A DNA stretch of 64,000 bases from Terriglobales bacterium. Its GTDB lineage: Bacteria > Acidobacteriota > Terriglobia > Terriglobales > Acidobacteriaceae. Positions within the stretch are counted from its first letter, which is position 1. Each line of letters begins with the position of its first letter. The position numbers and the translations under genes were made by a program. The notes under the pieces are model-generated. The model was given only the letters and a program-made list of their open reading frames with translations, had not been told where the DNA came from and did not search any database. The DNA is taken from contig JAICWP010000011.1 of assembly GCA_025934735.1 (NCBI GenBank), positions 62,001 to 126,000 of the forward strand. Reading direction: 5' to 3'. This document shows positions 51,352-60,787 of this stretch, one piece after another.

Positions 51352-51630
51352 CTCGTTGCACAAAAATTATGCAGCGAGTCTGGCCGTGAGGCCAGGAGAT
51401 TTAAGTTGATGTCCAATTCCGCAGCAGAGTTATTACGCGTGACATGTTTGGGCTCCGGAGTCGCCGGCCATGCCGGGCATTGCGGGTGACTCGGGGGCCC
51501 TTTGTGTTGCACTCGGCAGCGGATGCCGCGCATCACTTTTCTCCTCGGTTTTGCCCCCCGCCTCCGAACCTGGAGCCCAAGGCGACGACCCGGAGAGCAT
51601 ACTTGACGAATGTCGAAAGGAGTTTCTTAA
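51352..51630 (+). ncRNA. Long structured leader of the cold-shock mRNA
   Basis: Visible structure: CTCGTTGC (51352-51359) with GCAGCGAG (51371-51378); CTGGCC-GTGA-GGCCAG (51380-51395); and a long stem from GGGCTCCGGAGTC (near 51449) to GACTCGGGGGCCC (near 51500) with one mismatch. CspA-type genes often have long leaders that change structure with temperature. No ORF inside is convincing. Confidence 0.5.
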
Positions 51631-51834
51631 GTGAGAGAGAAGGGTACAGTAAAATGGTTTAATGGGGCGAAAGGTTACGGCTTCATTCAGCGGTCCACCG
51701 GCGAGGATGTGTTCGTGCATTTCTCCGCCATCCAGGAAAATGGCTATCGCACCTTGAACGAGGGCGAAACCGTGGAGTTCGACCTGCTGAAAGGCCCCAA
51801 GGGCTTTCAGGCGGCCAACGTGGTACGCGTTTAG
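51631..51834 (+). CDS. Cold-shock domain protein
   Basis: A 67-residue single OB-fold protein: [30 protein letters not shown] carries RNP1 (KGYGFI) and RNP2 (VFVHF). It melts RNA secondary structure. Start is GTG at 51631, with AAAGGAG about 10 bp upstream. A terminator follows at 51852-51884. Confidence 0.97.
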   Translation: MREKGTVKWFNGAKGYGFIQRSTGEDVFVHFSAIQENGYRTLNEGETVEFDLLKGPKGFQAANVVRV

Positions 51835-51851
51835 GCCGCCATTGTTTCGGC

Positions 51852-51884
51852 ACCCTCTCGGCGCCAGCCTGAGAGGGTTTTTTT
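51852..51884 (+). terminator. Terminator after the cold-shock gene
   Basis: ACCCTCTC (51852-51859) pairs with GAGAGGGT (51871-51878), followed by a run of seven T. Confidence 0.85.
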
Positions 51885-51967
51885 CTGTTCGGAGCTGATA
51901 TCAGTTGGGGTTCTGCAGTTATCACCTGAAAGACGAGGCGACGAACAGAAGGATTGGGCGGCGCGGC

Positions 51968-52897
51968 TCAGGCGAGCGGACGACCACACAAGTTTTCTAA
52001 TACCTGAACAGGAGCGTATTTTGGCGCAGTCAGCGCCGAGGGCGGAATGATGAAAGTTTGCTCCAAAGCGAAGCGTCCCGAAAGCGCGGCATGAGGCACG
52101 CCGTCGGTGAAAACCAGCCAGGTAGCCAGAGGCGGGAAGGCCACCCGCGTCTTCTCCGTACCGCTCTGAAAATGGGAATTCTCTTTTAGCCAATCGTGGA
52201 AGTGAAGCATGAACTTGTCATAGGGTGTCCGTTCGGCAACCGGCAATCGGGCAGCGTGCAGCAGGCGCGCCAGCCGCGCCCGCAGGCTGGATCCGTCGCG
52301 GCAGAATTTCCCCAGGCCCGCCTGCAGAGCGTAATGCTGCGCCAGGGCGGGGAAGCGTTCGCCGGTAAGCCAGATTCGTTCCTGGCTGGGACTAATATTC
52401 GTGAACACGCGCAGGATGCGGCCACCCCGCGTTGGCCGGCTGGGAAACGCGTCCACGTGCAGCAGGTCGTTACGCTTGTGCAGGGGCAGGTCGCGCCCTT
52501 GCTCCTCCAGCGGGCGGAAGCTGGCATAGTCGAGCTGCAACTTACCCGCATAAGGACTAAGGAAGCGGCTCACAAACCCGGTCACTGCTTGGGAGTAGGC
52601 GCGCATGATCTGGTGAATGCGGTCTTCGCTTTCCTGACTGTCGGAAAAACCGCGCAGCACATCCTCGCCCGGGCGGTAAGAAATGTTCTTATGCAGGCGG
52701 GAATCCATGTGGCGCTGGCCGATCAGGAACTCGCGGTCATCTTCCGGCAGCGGGAAGGGGGGCCGGGCGAAGAACAGGATGGCGCCCTGCTCCAGCGCTT
52801 CGCAGCATTGGCGGGCGCGCATGGTTGCATCCTCCGAGGGTGACCAGCCCTGCGGTCCGAAGTCTGTGATCTCAGTCCAGCCTGGGGAAATTGCCAT
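51968..52897 (-). CDS. Kdo hydroxylase family protein (Fe(II)/2-oxoglutarate dioxygenase)
   Basis: A 309-residue enzyme resembling KdoO, which 3-hydroxylates Kdo in the LPS core. The expected iron ligands lie in RNDLLHVDAFPSRPTRGGRILRVF (HxD) and TDGVPHAALSGRFALEQTF (distal His and Arg). ATG 52897 is chosen; a TTG at 52921 would add 8 residues and lies 3 bp from the upstream stop. It is probably co-transcribed with the TPR protein at 52925. Confidence 0.82.
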   Translation of the reverse strand: MAISPGWTEITDFGPQGWSPSEDATMRARQCCEALEQGAILFFARPPFPLPEDDREFLIGQRHMDSRLHKNISYRPGEDVLRGFSDSQESEDRIHQIMRAYSQAVTGFVSRFLSPYAGKLQLDYASFRPLEEQGRDLPLHKRNDLLHVDAFPSRPTRGGRILRVFTNISPSQERIWLTGERFPALAQHYALQAGLGKFCRDGSSLRARLARLLHAARLPVAERTPYDKFMLHFHDWLKENSHFQSGTEKTRVAFPPLATWLVFTDGVPHAALSGRFALEQTFIIPPSALTAPKYAPVQVLENLCGRPLA

Positions 52898-52924
52898 GGA
52901 TTCCGTCCGTGCCTTCGCCAAAGT

Positions 52925-54754
52925 CTACTGCAATTCCATGGATACCAGAGCACCTTGGTCCCGGCCCATGGCGCGGTAGTTGATGGCGACTTTGCGGTCG
53001 TGCCACTCACAGGAAAACCGATCGGCCCCGATGAGCGCCATTGTCTCGTAGTCGGCGGTCAGAATTTTCCAGGTTTTTCCGCCCGAGCGCACTGTCAGTG
53101 TGGCCGCCGGCGCGGCCGCACAATCCACTGCCACCAGAGTTCCTTTTATGTAGTGGATGGGACCCTCGCGTGGCAGCAGCGGCTTTGCTGCGCGTTTGAC
53201 CTCGGGAACGGCTGCGGCCGCCGGTTTCGTTTTCGGGCGCCATTGCGGGGCGGTGTAGTCATCCGCCGAACGGCCCAGTATCTGCACCCGCTCGCGAGCT
53301 TGCGCCTGGTCCATTTGTTGCAGTTGCTGGTTAGCCTGCTCCGCGATCTTGGGATCCTTGCTGGCCGCCAGGTTCTGCAGCAGGGCAGTGGCGTTATCCC
53401 ACTGCCGGGCGAAGATGTACGCTTGGGCGAGGTTGGCGCGGTAGCTCTCGTCGCGCGGGCTGAGCTGGACCGCCGCAGTCAGGTTCCTGACCGCCAACTG
53501 CAGGTCTCCGCTCTGCATGTAGGCCAGGCCCAGCAGGTTGTAAGCGTCGGCAAACTGCGGATTCAGGCGGATGGCGTCCTTCAGGTCGCTTTTGCTGGCT
53601 TCCAGTTCTTCCGGCGTCAGCTTTTCGCCGCTGCGATGTCGTAATACGGCGGAGTAGTAGTGCACCCAGGGATCGGCGTAGTTGAGCTTGGCCGCCCGCT
53701 CGAAGTATTCGCCGGCGTTGTCGAGATCGTCTTTTTGCAAATAGGCGTAACCCAGGCTGCGCAGGGCCAGCGCGTTGTCGGGGTGCTGCTGCAGCAAGCT
53801 TTCCAGCGCCTGCATGCCATGTTGCTGGTGATCCTGCATGTGCACGTCCAGGTCGGCGAGCATGGCTTCTGCGTCAACCGGAGGAATTCTGTCGTCCGTG
53901 TAGGTGTTCATCCTGGTCACGTCCACCGGCAGCTTGAGAGTGCGATACACGGCCTGCGGCGATTGATAGTATTTCTTCACCTGCTGTTCGAGCTGCTGCG
54001 GACTTACACCGAACGCCTGCCGCACCGCCTCCTCCACCGGAACGCGCTGGCTTTCAACCAGGCCGAAATATTGGCCGGCCGCGGGCAGCTTCTGCATGTC
54101 AAACAGGTAATGCACCACCACCCACGATTCGGCGTAGAACAGCGAGCGCCGGTCCCTCAGGTTGTAAGTCTTGGAATCCGGCTGCACCTGCAGAAGTTCG
54201 GCCAGCGGGATCCACTGGGCACGGCGCAGCACGTCCAGATAGCCGGCGGGCGGCTTGCCGATCTCCACCGAATCGCGCAGCACGTTGATGGTGGAGTAGT
54301 AGTCGGCAAATCCTTCGTCAAACCAGAGAGGCGTGGGCGGATAGTTGCCGTCGAGCAGCACGTGCGCGTACTCGTGGAGCACGGTCTGCCAGCTGTTGCC
54401 GGCTGAAAGATCAAGCACCACAAAATCGCGGTCCGGCCGGGCCAGAAAAAATCCGTTCAGGTCCACCGCCTTGCCCTGGTAAACCGGCACATGGGCCTGC
54501 ATTTCCTGGCTGTTGCGGAAGGCGATGATGGTCAGCGGAACCGGGAGGCTCACTTCGCTGCGCAGAATCAGCTCTCCGAAAACCGCGCGCATCTGCTCGA
54601 AGCGCAGCGCCACCTGCCGCCCCCGGTCACCCCCCGCGTCCGTATTCACCACAAAATGGCCGGAGCGCACCTGGGTCCAGTTGTCGGCACGCGCGCCCAG
54701 GCACAGCAGAGCGCTGCAGGCGAGCAGCAGAAAGTAGAAACGCGGACGGTGCAT
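52925..54754 (-). CDS. Secreted TPR protein with gluzincin-like metallopeptidase motif
   Basis: A 609-residue protein with a signal peptide (residues 1-23). Its N-terminal domain has QTVLHEYAHVLLDGNYPPTPLWFDEGFADYYS: an HExxH plus downstream Glu, as in gluzincins. At least five TPR units follow between about residues 300 and 460 (ALALRSLGYAYLQKDDLDNA, YFERAAKLNY). A small C-terminal domain ends the protein. It could be a periplasmic peptidase or scaffold. Upstream of and close to the Kdo hydroxylase gene. Confidence 0.8.
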   Translation of the reverse strand: MHRPRFYFLLLACSALLCLGARADNWTQVRSGHFVVNTDAGGDRGRQVALRFEQMRAVFGELILRSEVSLPVPLTIIAFRNSQEMQAHVPVYQGKAVDLNGFFLARPDRDFVVLDLSAGNSWQTVLHEYAHVLLDGNYPPTPLWFDEGFADYYSTINVLRDSVEIGKPPAGYLDVLRRAQWIPLAELLQVQPDSKTYNLRDRRSLFYAESWVVVHYLFDMQKLPAAGQYFGLVESQRVPVEEAVRQAFGVSPQQLEQQVKKYYQSPQAVYRTLKLPVDVTRMNTYTDDRIPPVDAEAMLADLDVHMQDHQQHGMQALESLLQQHPDNALALRSLGYAYLQKDDLDNAGEYFERAAKLNYADPWVHYYSAVLRHRSGEKLTPEELEASKSDLKDAIRLNPQFADAYNLLGLAYMQSGDLQLAVRNLTAAVQLSPRDESYRANLAQAYIFARQWDNATALLQNLAASKDPKIAEQANQQLQQMDQAQARERVQILGRSADDYTAPQWRPKTKPAAAAVPEVKRAAKPLLPREGPIHYIKGTLVAVDCAAAPAATLTVRSGGKTWKILTADYETMALIGADRFSCEWHDRKVAINYRAMGRDQGALVSMELQ

Positions 54755-54952
54755 CCCAGATCCCGAAGAGCAGAATTCGCTGACAGAGTTCGCTAACTAA
54801 GATGCTAGCACTTCAGCTTGCCGACTGCCGCGGGACAGCTTCTTGGGAAATCTGGCGGCGAGGCTATTCCAGGTACGGGAGAGAGGTAATCCTCCCGCCA
54901 GACCGGCGCAGGGATCCCTGCCACGTATGCATATCAGTTCCAGGTCTGCGAT

Positions 54953-55315
54953 TTATTCAACGATTTTAGCGCACTTCTCCGTATCCAGAATCAACGGGAT
55001 TCGCATCGGGACGCCTGCACCATCTGCCGTCCGCACTTGCCTGACAGCGGGTTTCCAACAAGGCGTGTCGGATGGTGCCGCAGCTATAACTGCATAGTCG
55101 CCCGGTTTCACATCGAACTGGAACCCGCCATCCAATCCTACCTGTATCTTCTGCGTATCCAGCGTAGCCAAATCGACGAGGAGAACCCTCGCTCCTGACA
55201 GTGACGCCCCCGTCGAGTCAGTTATGACGCCAGTGAGTCGCATATGGGCGACCTGGCCGGTGGTACTACCAAGAAGCGTGAAGACCAGCAAAATGACTGA
55301 TCTGACCTTTGCCAC
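54953..55315 (-). CDS. Secreted carboxypeptidase-regulatory-like domain protein
   Basis: A 120-residue protein with a signal peptide (about residues 1-20) and a transthyretin-like domain: RLTGVITDSTGASLSGARVLLVDLATLDTQKIQVGLDGGFQFDVKPGDYAVIAA. Such domains occur in surface and TonB-linked proteins. GTG start at 55315 with GGAGG about 12 bp upstream. Function unknown. Confidence 0.7.
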   Translation of the reverse strand: MAKVRSVILLVFTLLGSTTGQVAHMRLTGVITDSTGASLSGARVLLVDLATLDTQKIQVGLDGGFQFDVKPGDYAVIAAAPSDTPCWKPAVRQVRTADGAGVPMRIPLILDTEKCAKIVE

Positions 55316-55769
55316 AGAAGTACACCCTCCGTTCCTGATATGGGGCCCCGATCACCCTCGGCGCAGCCCTACCCAGCCGACATTCCAACCAATCCACACC
55401 TGTTGTCCGGCCATATGGGTATCCCAACCCCTCAGGTTCTATCGGTGTTGTCAGGCGGGTGGCCCACCTGCTCGCGTCTGGCGCTGGAGTATATCTCATA
55501 AATGGAACAGGCAACGCACGACAATCAAACATCACAATGAGAAGTGAGCGTTATCACTGACAGGTAGGACACGATAGGCTGAGCATAATCCAATCCTGTA
55601 AACGCATATAGCTCATGAAACCGCTCAACCTCCAGCTACAGGATGCAACCGGGACAACTATTTAGGCTCGTCATTCTTAAGCCTTCTCCCGATCAGACAC
55701 CGGAAACACCTATAAAACACCAGGGGAATCGGGCATCGCTGTCGTACTGGAGCGTTGAGGAGGTCATGT
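55316..55769. other. Intergenic region between the carboxypeptidase-like and propeller genes
   Basis: A 454-bp gap with lower GC than its surroundings. It contains a small palindrome AGTGA-GCGTTA-TCACT near 55543. No ORF is convincing and no clear promoter was seen. Confidence 0.35.
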
Positions 55770-56816
55770 ATGCATAAAATAACGTGGTGTTGTCTCATTG
55801 CGGTAATAGCCACAGCCTGCCCGGCACTCGCTCAGCAAACGAACTCGACCAACGATATGAGACCGTTAACCGTCACTGATAGTATGTGGATAAACTCGCA
55901 TGCTGGTGATTCGATGCTGCTTCCGTTGAAATGTGACTCCGACGGAAATATTTACGTCACTTTTTACCACTCCAAAAATCCAGCTCACGAGCCAATCTAT
56001 AAGTTTGACGGTCGTGGAGAACAGAAGGCAACATTTTCAGTCTCCTCAGACACAGAATTTACCGCACGGGGAACTGGTGGGGTGGAATTCACACTCGGCA
56101 AAGATGGCGAGGTCTACCAGCTTGCCAAAGGTGGAAAGAACTTTGAGAGCTACATCCTTGCCTATGACAAGAATGGCACGATAAAGTCGAAAATAAAACT
56201 TACTCCCGATTTTTCTGTCAATCGGTTCGGTGTGTTCGACTCGGGAGAATTTCTCGTTACGGGGACGCCACGGGAGACCGATCAGAACCTAAGCCCCCAC
56301 GCGATCTTCACTGGCATTTTTGACACTAGCGGTAAGCTCGTGAGGAAGTTGGTTATGCCTGAAGACAGCGAGTACGAAAAAAAGGCCGAGCGCGGCGACA
56401 GTGAGTTCTTTGATCGCGAAAGGGGAGGGGGTGGAAACCTGGCGGTGGAAGGGGGGTCGGTTGTGCGTGCTTCGGACGGGAACTTATATCTGGTTCGCGC
56501 AACCACTCCTGCTAAGGTGTACGTTATATCGCCGGGTGGTGAGGTGGTCCGAACGTTTGAGATCGCGTCTGATCTTCCACGTAAAACAATAGGTACTGTC
56601 GTTGCAAACAATGGCAAACTGGCATTTCAATTCCTGGGGGATAGCGATGACACAAGATCAATAATTGAACTTGTCACCCTCGCGGGCGAAAAATATGCTA
56701 CCTACGATTCGAGCAAACTCGGTATAGCGCTTGCGTGCTATACAGCACCCGCCCGTTTCACATTTCTCTCGGTCAAAGATGGAAATCTTCAACTGATTGC
56801 TGCTGAGCCACATTAA
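55770..56816 (+). CDS. Secreted hypothetical protein (beta-propeller-like), low GC
   Basis: A 348-residue protein with a signal peptide (about residues 1-22, ending ALAQ). Regular strands such as GNIYVTFYHSKNPAHEPIYKFDGRGEQ, DGEVYQLAKGGKNFESYILAYDKNGTIK and GNLYLVRATTPAKVYVISPGGEVV suggest a 6-bladed propeller of NHL or similar type. No enzyme motif is seen. ATG 55770 has AGGAGG at 55758-55763. Lower GC and different codon use from its neighbours suggest recent acquisition (inference). Confidence 0.65.
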   Translation: MHKITWCCLIAVIATACPALAQQTNSTNDMRPLTVTDSMWINSHAGDSMLLPLKCDSDGNIYVTFYHSKNPAHEPIYKFDGRGEQKATFSVSSDTEFTARGTGGVEFTLGKDGEVYQLAKGGKNFESYILAYDKNGTIKSKIKLTPDFSVNRFGVFDSGEFLVTGTPRETDQNLSPHAIFTGIFDTSGKLVRKLVMPEDSEYEKKAERGDSEFFDRERGGGGNLAVEGGSVVRASDGNLYLVRATTPAKVYVISPGGEVVRTFEIASDLPRKTIGTVVANNGKLAFQFLGDSDDTRSIIELVTLAGEKYATYDSSKLGIALACYTAPARFTFLSVKDGNLQLIAAEPH

Positions 56817-56827
56817 GCAGCTTGGTA

Positions 56828-56866
56828 CAAGGACCCGCACTGCATGACGCACGTGCGGGTTCCTAT
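56828..56866 (+). terminator. Hairpin after the propeller gene
   Basis: GGACCCGCAC pairs with GTGCGGGTTC (one G-T wobble) around a 12-nt loop. No strong T run follows, so termination is uncertain. Confidence 0.4.
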
Positions 56867-57093
56867 TCGTCCACATGTATGCAGACCATTGGTGCGATAA
56901 GCTTTGCCGCTTAAACCCGCGCAGGTCCACACATTTTCAAGCGGTAGTTGGCGAACCCAATGTAGCGGAGCACGCAGAGCCGCTTCAGTTGGAACGAGAT
57001 GCTCGGGACCGTCCAGGTTGTGGATGAAAGCATCGGCCACGAGAGGCGGGTGCAGCTCGGAATGCATTCGCAAGGGCGAAAAACTCCGTTCTG

Positions 57094-58437
57094 TTACGGC
57101 AGCCTTTGCGCCAGCCCGGGCAGCGTCTTCACCAGGTCGTTATAAATTACGACCACGAAGAACAGCACCAGGAACAAAAATGCCATCTGGTACACGCGTT
57201 CTTTAACGTGCAGGCTGATGTCGTGTCCCATCAGGCTCTCAATGAACAGCATCAGGATGACGCCACCGTCGAGAATCGGAATGGGGAAGAGGTTAAAAAT
57301 CCCCAGGTTCAGGCTGATGGCCGCGGTCAGCTGCAGCAGGGGCGAGAGGCCCTGGCGCGCGGCTTCGCCCGAGGCGCGCGCGATGCCGATTGGTCCCTCC
57401 ATCTGGCGCATGGAAACCTGGCGGCGCACCATCTTTTGCACCAGCTCCAGAATCAGGTAGGAACTTTTCTTGTTGTCATCCCAGGATTGCCGCATGGCGG
57501 CGACAAAGGGCAGCTGCGTGACTTCGTCTGGCTCGCAGCTGATGCCGATACGCCAGCGCTTTTCGTCCTCGCTGGGAACATCCACCAGCTCCGGCTTCAC
57601 CGTCAGGGTCAGCTGCTTGCCATCGCGCAAAACGGTAAACGCCGCCGGTTTTCCCTGTTCATCCTGCAACAGGTCAATGATGGCGGGGACGGAGCGCACT
57701 TCTACGCCATTGACGGCGATGATCTTATCGCCCAGCTTCATGCCCGCTCTATCGGCCGGCAGCCCGGTTTCCAGGGAGGTTACGATGTTGGGCTGGTCCG
57801 GTACCCAGCCCGCGCTCCCATACTGGTCTGGGCCGGTAGGCTCGGGAACCACGGTTTTGGTAATGGTCTGGTTGCCCCGCTGCAGTTCCACCTTAACCGG
57901 CTGGTTGGGGCTAAGTACCATCTGAGGAATCACTTGCTGCCAGGTGGGGTTCAGAGGTCCGTCGTCTATACGCAGAATCTTGTCGCCGGGCTGAATGCCG
58001 ACCTTGGCGGCGGCCGAATCCTTCATCACATAGCCCACCAGTGCCTGCTTATTGGCCCAGATGGGGCGCGAGAAGCTCACCATGTACACCCCGGTAAGCA
58101 GCGCCAGGGCCAGGAAAATGTTCATGAAGGGGCCGGCTATGGCGATGATGAAGCGCTGCCAGCGGGGATGGGAAAGGAACTCGCCGGGATCGCCGGTGCG
58201 CGGTTCCATGGGGTTTTCCCCCGACATGCGCACGTAACCGCCCAGGGGAATGGCGCTGATGCGGTAATCGGTATCGCCCTTGCGCCAGCCCAGCAGGCGG
58301 GTGCCAAAACCGATGGAAAACACCTCAACCCGCACCCCAAACATCTTGGCCGTGATGTAGTGCCCGAATTCATGAATCAGGATCATGAATCCCAGCACCG
58401 CGGCTGTCGCGACCACTGCTAACAAGAAGCCGTTCAT
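57094..58437 (-). CDS. rseP: Site-2 protease RseP
   Basis: A 447-residue intramembrane metalloprotease that cleaves anti-sigma factors after stress. Motifs: HEFGHY in the first helix (MILIHEFGHYITAKMFGVRV), two PDZ domains (VMKDSAAAKVGIQPGDKILRI; GLPADRAGMKLGDKIIAVNG), and LFPIPILDGG near residue 395. Downstream of dxr by 12 bp in the conserved uppS-cdsA-dxr-rseP cluster. Confidence 0.95.
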   Translation of the reverse strand: MNGFLLAVVATAAVLGFMILIHEFGHYITAKMFGVRVEVFSIGFGTRLLGWRKGDTDYRISAIPLGGYVRMSGENPMEPRTGDPGEFLSHPRWQRFIIAIAGPFMNIFLALALLTGVYMVSFSRPIWANKQALVGYVMKDSAAAKVGIQPGDKILRIDDGPLNPTWQQVIPQMVLSPNQPVKVELQRGNQTITKTVVPEPTGPDQYGSAGWVPDQPNIVTSLETGLPADRAGMKLGDKIIAVNGVEVRSVPAIIDLLQDEQGKPAAFTVLRDGKQLTLTVKPELVDVPSEDEKRWRIGISCEPDEVTQLPFVAAMRQSWDDNKKSSYLILELVQKMVRRQVSMRQMEGPIGIARASGEAARQGLSPLLQLTAAISLNLGIFNLFPIPILDGGVILMLFIESLMGHDISLHVKERVYQMAFLFLVLFFVVVIYNDLVKTLPGLAQRLP

Positions 58438-58449
58438 ACGGTTAGGAAG

Positions 58450-59664
58450 CTACTCTCCGTGGTGGATTGCGGAAGCCGTCCAGGGCAATGGGGACTTGCT
58501 GCGGGACAGGTACTGCACCCGTTTCTTGGCGGCGGTGCGTGCCTCTGCGTCCGTCAATAGTATCTCATTAATAGATTCAGGTTTGCGGCTTTCAGTTTCA
58601 CCAAGAACCTGCTCAATGGTCTCAGGAATCTGATCAAAACGAATGCTGCCATCCAGAAACGCGGCCACGGCGACCTCGTCGGCAGCATTGAGGGCAATGG
58701 GCTTAGACCCGCCCTCCCGAGCTGCTTCGTAGGCCAGCCGCAGACAAGGGAACTTTTCCATATCGGGGGGTGTGAAGTCGAGGTGCCGCAGGTCCATGAC
58801 CGGGAAGCGCAGGCTGGAAGCGATGCGCTCCGGGTAAGTCAGGGCGTAAAGAATAGGTAGCCGCATGTCAGTCACTGAGAATTGCGCCAGGATGCTGCCG
58901 TCCACGAACTCCACCATGGAATGGATGGTGGACTGGGGGTGGACGATGACCTTTACCCTCTCCGGCGGTACGCCGAAGAGGCGGCAGGCCTCGATGACCT
59001 CGAAACCCTTATTCATCAAGGTGGCGGAATCAATGGTGATGCGCTGCCCCATCTTCCAGGTGGGGTGGTTGAGCGCCTGCTGCACCGTTATTGAGGCAAA
59101 TGCCGAGCGCGGCGTGTTCAGGAAGGGTCCGCCCGATGCGGTGAGCCAGATGGACTCGACCTCCTCCATGCGTCCGCCGCGCAGACATTGGTGCACGGCA
59201 TTGTGCTCGCTATCTATGGGAAGTAGGGGCTTATTGTGGCGCTGGGCCTCCGCGGTGAGCAGCTCGCCGGCGGCGACCATGGACTCCTTGTTCGCCAAGC
59301 CCACGCTCTTGCCCGACTTGACCGCCTCGTAAGTAGCTTCAAGGCCGGCGACGCCGACGATGGCGCTGACTACGAAATCCACCTCGGGATGGGTGGCAAC
59401 CTGCACGGTTCCGGGAGAGCCGTGGGATACCTCGATCTCCTTTATGCCGTCGCGGCGGAGGCGGGAGCGCAGTTCGGCCGCATCGCCTTCGGTGGCCATC
59501 GACATCACGCGCGGATGCCAGCGCCGGGCCTGCTCGTAAGCGGATTCCAGGTTTTTGCCCGCTGCCAGCGTAAGTACACGAAAACGCTCAGGATAGGATT
59601 CGACGATATCGAGCGTGCTGCGCCCAATGGAGCCGGTGGAGCCCAGGATGGCGAGGTTCTTCAT
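58450..59664 (-). CDS. dxr: 1-deoxy-D-xylulose 5-phosphate reductoisomerase
   Basis: Second step of the MEP pathway, forming MEP with NADPH. NADPH-binding N-terminus LAILGSTGSIGRSTLDIV, metal/substrate motifs PIDSEHNAVHQCL and SGGPF, and TIDSATLMNKGFEVIEA. 404 residues, normal length. With ispG at 10014, two MEP enzymes are in the window. A heptad array precedes the gene. Confidence 0.97.
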   Translation of the reverse strand: MKNLAILGSTGSIGRSTLDIVESYPERFRVLTLAAGKNLESAYEQARRWHPRVMSMATEGDAAELRSRLRRDGIKEIEVSHGSPGTVQVATHPEVDFVVSAIVGVAGLEATYEAVKSGKSVGLANKESMVAAGELLTAEAQRHNKPLLPIDSEHNAVHQCLRGGRMEEVESIWLTASGGPFLNTPRSAFASITVQQALNHPTWKMGQRITIDSATLMNKGFEVIEACRLFGVPPERVKVIVHPQSTIHSMVEFVDGSILAQFSVTDMRLPILYALTYPERIASSLRFPVMDLRHLDFTPPDMEKFPCLRLAYEAAREGGSKPIALNAADEVAVAAFLDGSIRFDQIPETIEQVLGETESRKPESINEILLTDAEARTAAKKRVQYLSRSKSPLPWTASAIHHGE

Positions 59665-59666
59665 CA

Positions 59667-59701
59667 GCAGTTAGCAATTAGCCGTTAGCATTTGGCCGTG
59701 A
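59667..59701. repeat. Heptad array upstream of dxr
   Basis: AGTTAGC/AATTAGC/CGTTAGC/ATTTGGC units at 59668-59695. Confidence 0.65.
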
Positions 59702-59799
59702 AGCGTCGTCGGGAACCCTCATGCGCCTTGTCCCGGCTATTGTACGCACTGATTACTGAGTCCTGCTATGACTCCCCGGCCCAGTACAGCAGCTAGAGG

Positions 59800-59842
59800 G
59801 CTGAATGGTAAATGCTGACGGCTAAGTGCTGACGGCTTACGA
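59800..59842. repeat. Heptad array at the cdsA stop codon
   Basis: GCTGAAT/GGTAAAT/GCTGACG/GCTAAGT/GCTGACG/GCTTACG units from 59800 run through the cdsA stop (59837-59839). Confidence 0.7.
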
Positions 59843-60787
59843 CAGCACCCGCAACGCGGCGTAAAACCAGATTACGGGCGCAGCCAGAAGCAGCGCGTCA
59901 ATACGATCCAGCATGCCGCCGTGCCCGGGCAATAAAGTTCCGGAATCCTTCACGCCGGCGCCGCGCTTGATTAGCGATTCCACCAGATCACCCAACTGTG
60001 CGGCCACATTAATTGCCGCCGAGAGCGCCAGGATTGTGACGAGGGGCCAGGGTTGCAGGGCAAAGTAGCCGTCGCGACGCTGAATGAGGTGTGCCTGCAA
60101 CAGCGCCGAACTGATCGGTTGCGCGTTGGCCAGAAACGCCCAGCCCACCACCAGGCTTCCCAGCATGGAGCCCGCTGCTCCTTCCCAGGTCTTCTTGGGG
60201 CTGACGCGCTGAGTCATCCGATGACGGCCAAAGGCCCTTCCGACAAAGTAGGCGGTGGTATCGCCCGCCCACACCACCAGCAGCACGAACACCAGCAGGA
60301 TCGCTCCCGCCCACTGCTGCCGCAGTTGCACCAGAAATCCCAAGGGCAGGGCGATGTAGCCGAAAGCGAATGCGGAAGCAGCAGCGGCAGGAAGCGAGGT
60401 GCTGAAATCGTTGCGTGCCATGCCGATCACCAAAAACACAAAAGGGGCGAGCGCCGCCGAGAAGCCCATGGTAACTATGAAGCTGGCAGTAGCGATCAGG
60501 GGTTTGCCGCTGATGGCGGTCAGCGCCACAGACAGGAAGAGAAGCGCCACATAGACGTAGGTGGGTTTCCACAGCGGCTGGACATGGTAGTGCCGCGAGA
60601 GCTGAAGGAATTCATGCGTGGTGAGCAGCGCCACCACGGCAACCACCGCCGCGAGCAGGGGAACAGGAGCGCGCAGCACGATCACCAGTACGATGGGGAT
60701 CAGCACCGCCGCGGTGGCAATGCGCTTCCACGGACCGGAGCCGCGCTCAGTGCTTGCCGTTGTTATGGGTGACGGCTCCGTTGCCAT
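59837..60787 (-). CDS. cdsA: Phosphatidate cytidylyltransferase
   Basis: Makes CDP-diacylglycerol for phospholipid synthesis. A 316-residue membrane protein with about seven to eight helices. The signature is SPKKTWEGAAGSMLGSLVVG and GDLVESLIKRGAGVKDSGTLLPGHGGMLDRIDALL, the canonical CDP-alcohol family end. ATG 60787 overlaps uppS by 41 bp; no alternative start is in a better position. Confidence 0.93.
   Translation of the reverse strand: MATEPSPITTASTERGSGPWKRIATAAVLIPIVLVIVLRAPVPLLAAVVAVVALLTTHEFLQLSRHYHVQPLWKPTYVYVALLFLSVALTAISGKPLIATASFIVTMGFSAALAPFVFLVIGMARNDFSTSLPAAAASAFAFGYIALPLGFLVQLRQQWAGAILLVFVLLVVWAGDTTAYFVGRAFGRHRMTQRVSPKKTWEGAAGSMLGSLVVGWAFLANAQPISSALLQAHLIQRRDGYFALQPWPLVTILALSAAINVAAQLGDLVESLIKRGAGVKDSGTLLPGHGGMLDRIDALLLAAPVIWFYAALRVLS

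Noticed and set aside
57106-58422. A 438-residue open frame opposite rseP
   Set aside because: Shadow of rseP, which has full HEFGHY, PDZ and LDGG motifs on the other strand.
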